A DNA stretch of 64,000 nt from Bacteroidota bacterium. GTDB lineage: Bacteria > Bacteroidota > Bacteroidia > UKL13-3. The notes below the pieces were generated by a model, which saw nothing but the letters and a program-made list of their open reading frames with translations, was not told the origin of the DNA and did no database searches. The number at the start of each line of letters is the position of its first letter. Position 1 is the stretch's first letter. Shown here piece by piece: positions 63,828-64,000 of this stretch. The stretch covers positions 54,714 through 118,713 of the forward strand of contig JAIYAT010000031.1 in the NCBI GenBank assembly GCA_027488905.1. The letters are read 5' to 3'. The position numbers were made by a program, and so were the translations under genes.

Positions 63828-64000
63828 ATGCGAAATGCCATTTGCTTTTTATTACTTCTCATAAATCTTGCTATTGCAAGCGCCCAAACCTCAGGAAAGG
63901 TTACCAAGGTGGCAGACGGTGATACTTTTACCTTAATTGACAGTTACGGAAAAATTTCCAAGATAAGGTTGTACGGAATAGACTGTCCTGAACTCAACCA
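63828..64000 (+). CDS. Thermonuclease-family protein, truncated by the window edge
   Basis: Starts at ATG 63828 and runs off the right edge; 57 residues are visible. A signal peptide (AICFLLLLINLAIASA, cut before QTSG) leads into KVTKVADGDTFTLIDSYGK and IRLYGIDCPEL, the start of a staphylococcal-nuclease-like (SNc) domain with its early Ca-binding Asp residues. It is probably a secreted or periplasmic nuclease. Confidence 0.85.
   Translation, partial: MRNAICFLLLLINLAIASAQTSGKVTKVADGDTFTLIDSYGKISKIRLYGIDCPELN

Overview
The window looks like a chromosomal segment from an AT-rich member of the Bacteroidota. The evidence is two very long secreted proteins with gliding-motility-type C-terminal domains (type IX secretion cargo), a TonB-dependent receptor with a carboxypeptidase-regulatory-like N-terminus, several lineage-typical families (DUF2480, DUF4834, DUF4175-like, IPExxxVDY-like) and candidate promoters of the TTTG / TAnnTTTG type. 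Genes are densely packed on both strands, with many 1-30 nt overlaps and several TTG or GTG starts. I see no prophage, insertion sequence, CRISPR array or rRNA.

Layout. Positions 1-3.4 kb (minus strand) hold a truncated lipoprotein, an outer-membrane-like protein, rplY (L25/Ctc), prs and tRNA-Gln(UUG). Positions 3.5-10.5 kb (plus) hold a glycosyltransferase-like protein, a zinc-ribbon methyltransferase and a 1629-residue secreted repeat protein. Positions 10.5-18 kb hold trmN6, a saccharopine-dehydrogenase-like gene, adenine deaminase and a large DUF4175-like coiled-coil membrane protein. Positions 18-21 kb (minus) form the acpP-fabF-rnc-truA operon. Positions 21.2-25 kb (plus) hold an IPExxxVDY-like protein, pyk, DUF2480, a TrpF-like protein and cvfB. 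Positions 25-34.7 kb hold a class V aminotransferase, anmK, an amino-acid dehydrogenase, an MscS channel, purine nucleoside phosphorylase, an amidophosphoribosyltransferase, lptB and a di-haem cytochrome c. Positions 34.7-40.2 kb hold purE, a DedA protein, a 457-bp tandem array in a 736-bp gap, rsmI and lnt. Positions 40.2-55.1 kb hold a lamin-tail secreted protein, asd, a cytochrome-b5-like protein, exonuclease III, a SET protein, an FkbM methyltransferase, msrB, a split transketolase enclosing a VWA protein, a haem-binding protein and a NUDIX hydrolase. Positions 55.2-64 kb hold an SLC5-fused histidine kinase, a receiver-only regulator and acs (an acetate-switch-like locus), then a cyclophilin lipoprotein, a TonB receptor and a truncated nuclease.

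The gene content is mostly housekeeping: purine synthesis and salvage, lipid and envelope assembly, tRNA/rRNA modification and central carbon metabolism. The most unusual signals are at the DNA level. The 10-mer GGTTTGAACC / GGTTCAAACC occurs 15 times by eye, on both strands and in several reading frames of unrelated genes, far above chance. There is also a 21-unit, 21-22 bp tandem array between the DedA gene and a lipoprotein gene, followed by a large imperfect inverted repeat. At the protein level the points of note are the kinase/regulator/acs locus, the VWA gene between transketolase halves, a TrpF-like protein lacking its catalytic cysteine and a SET protein with an altered NHxC motif.
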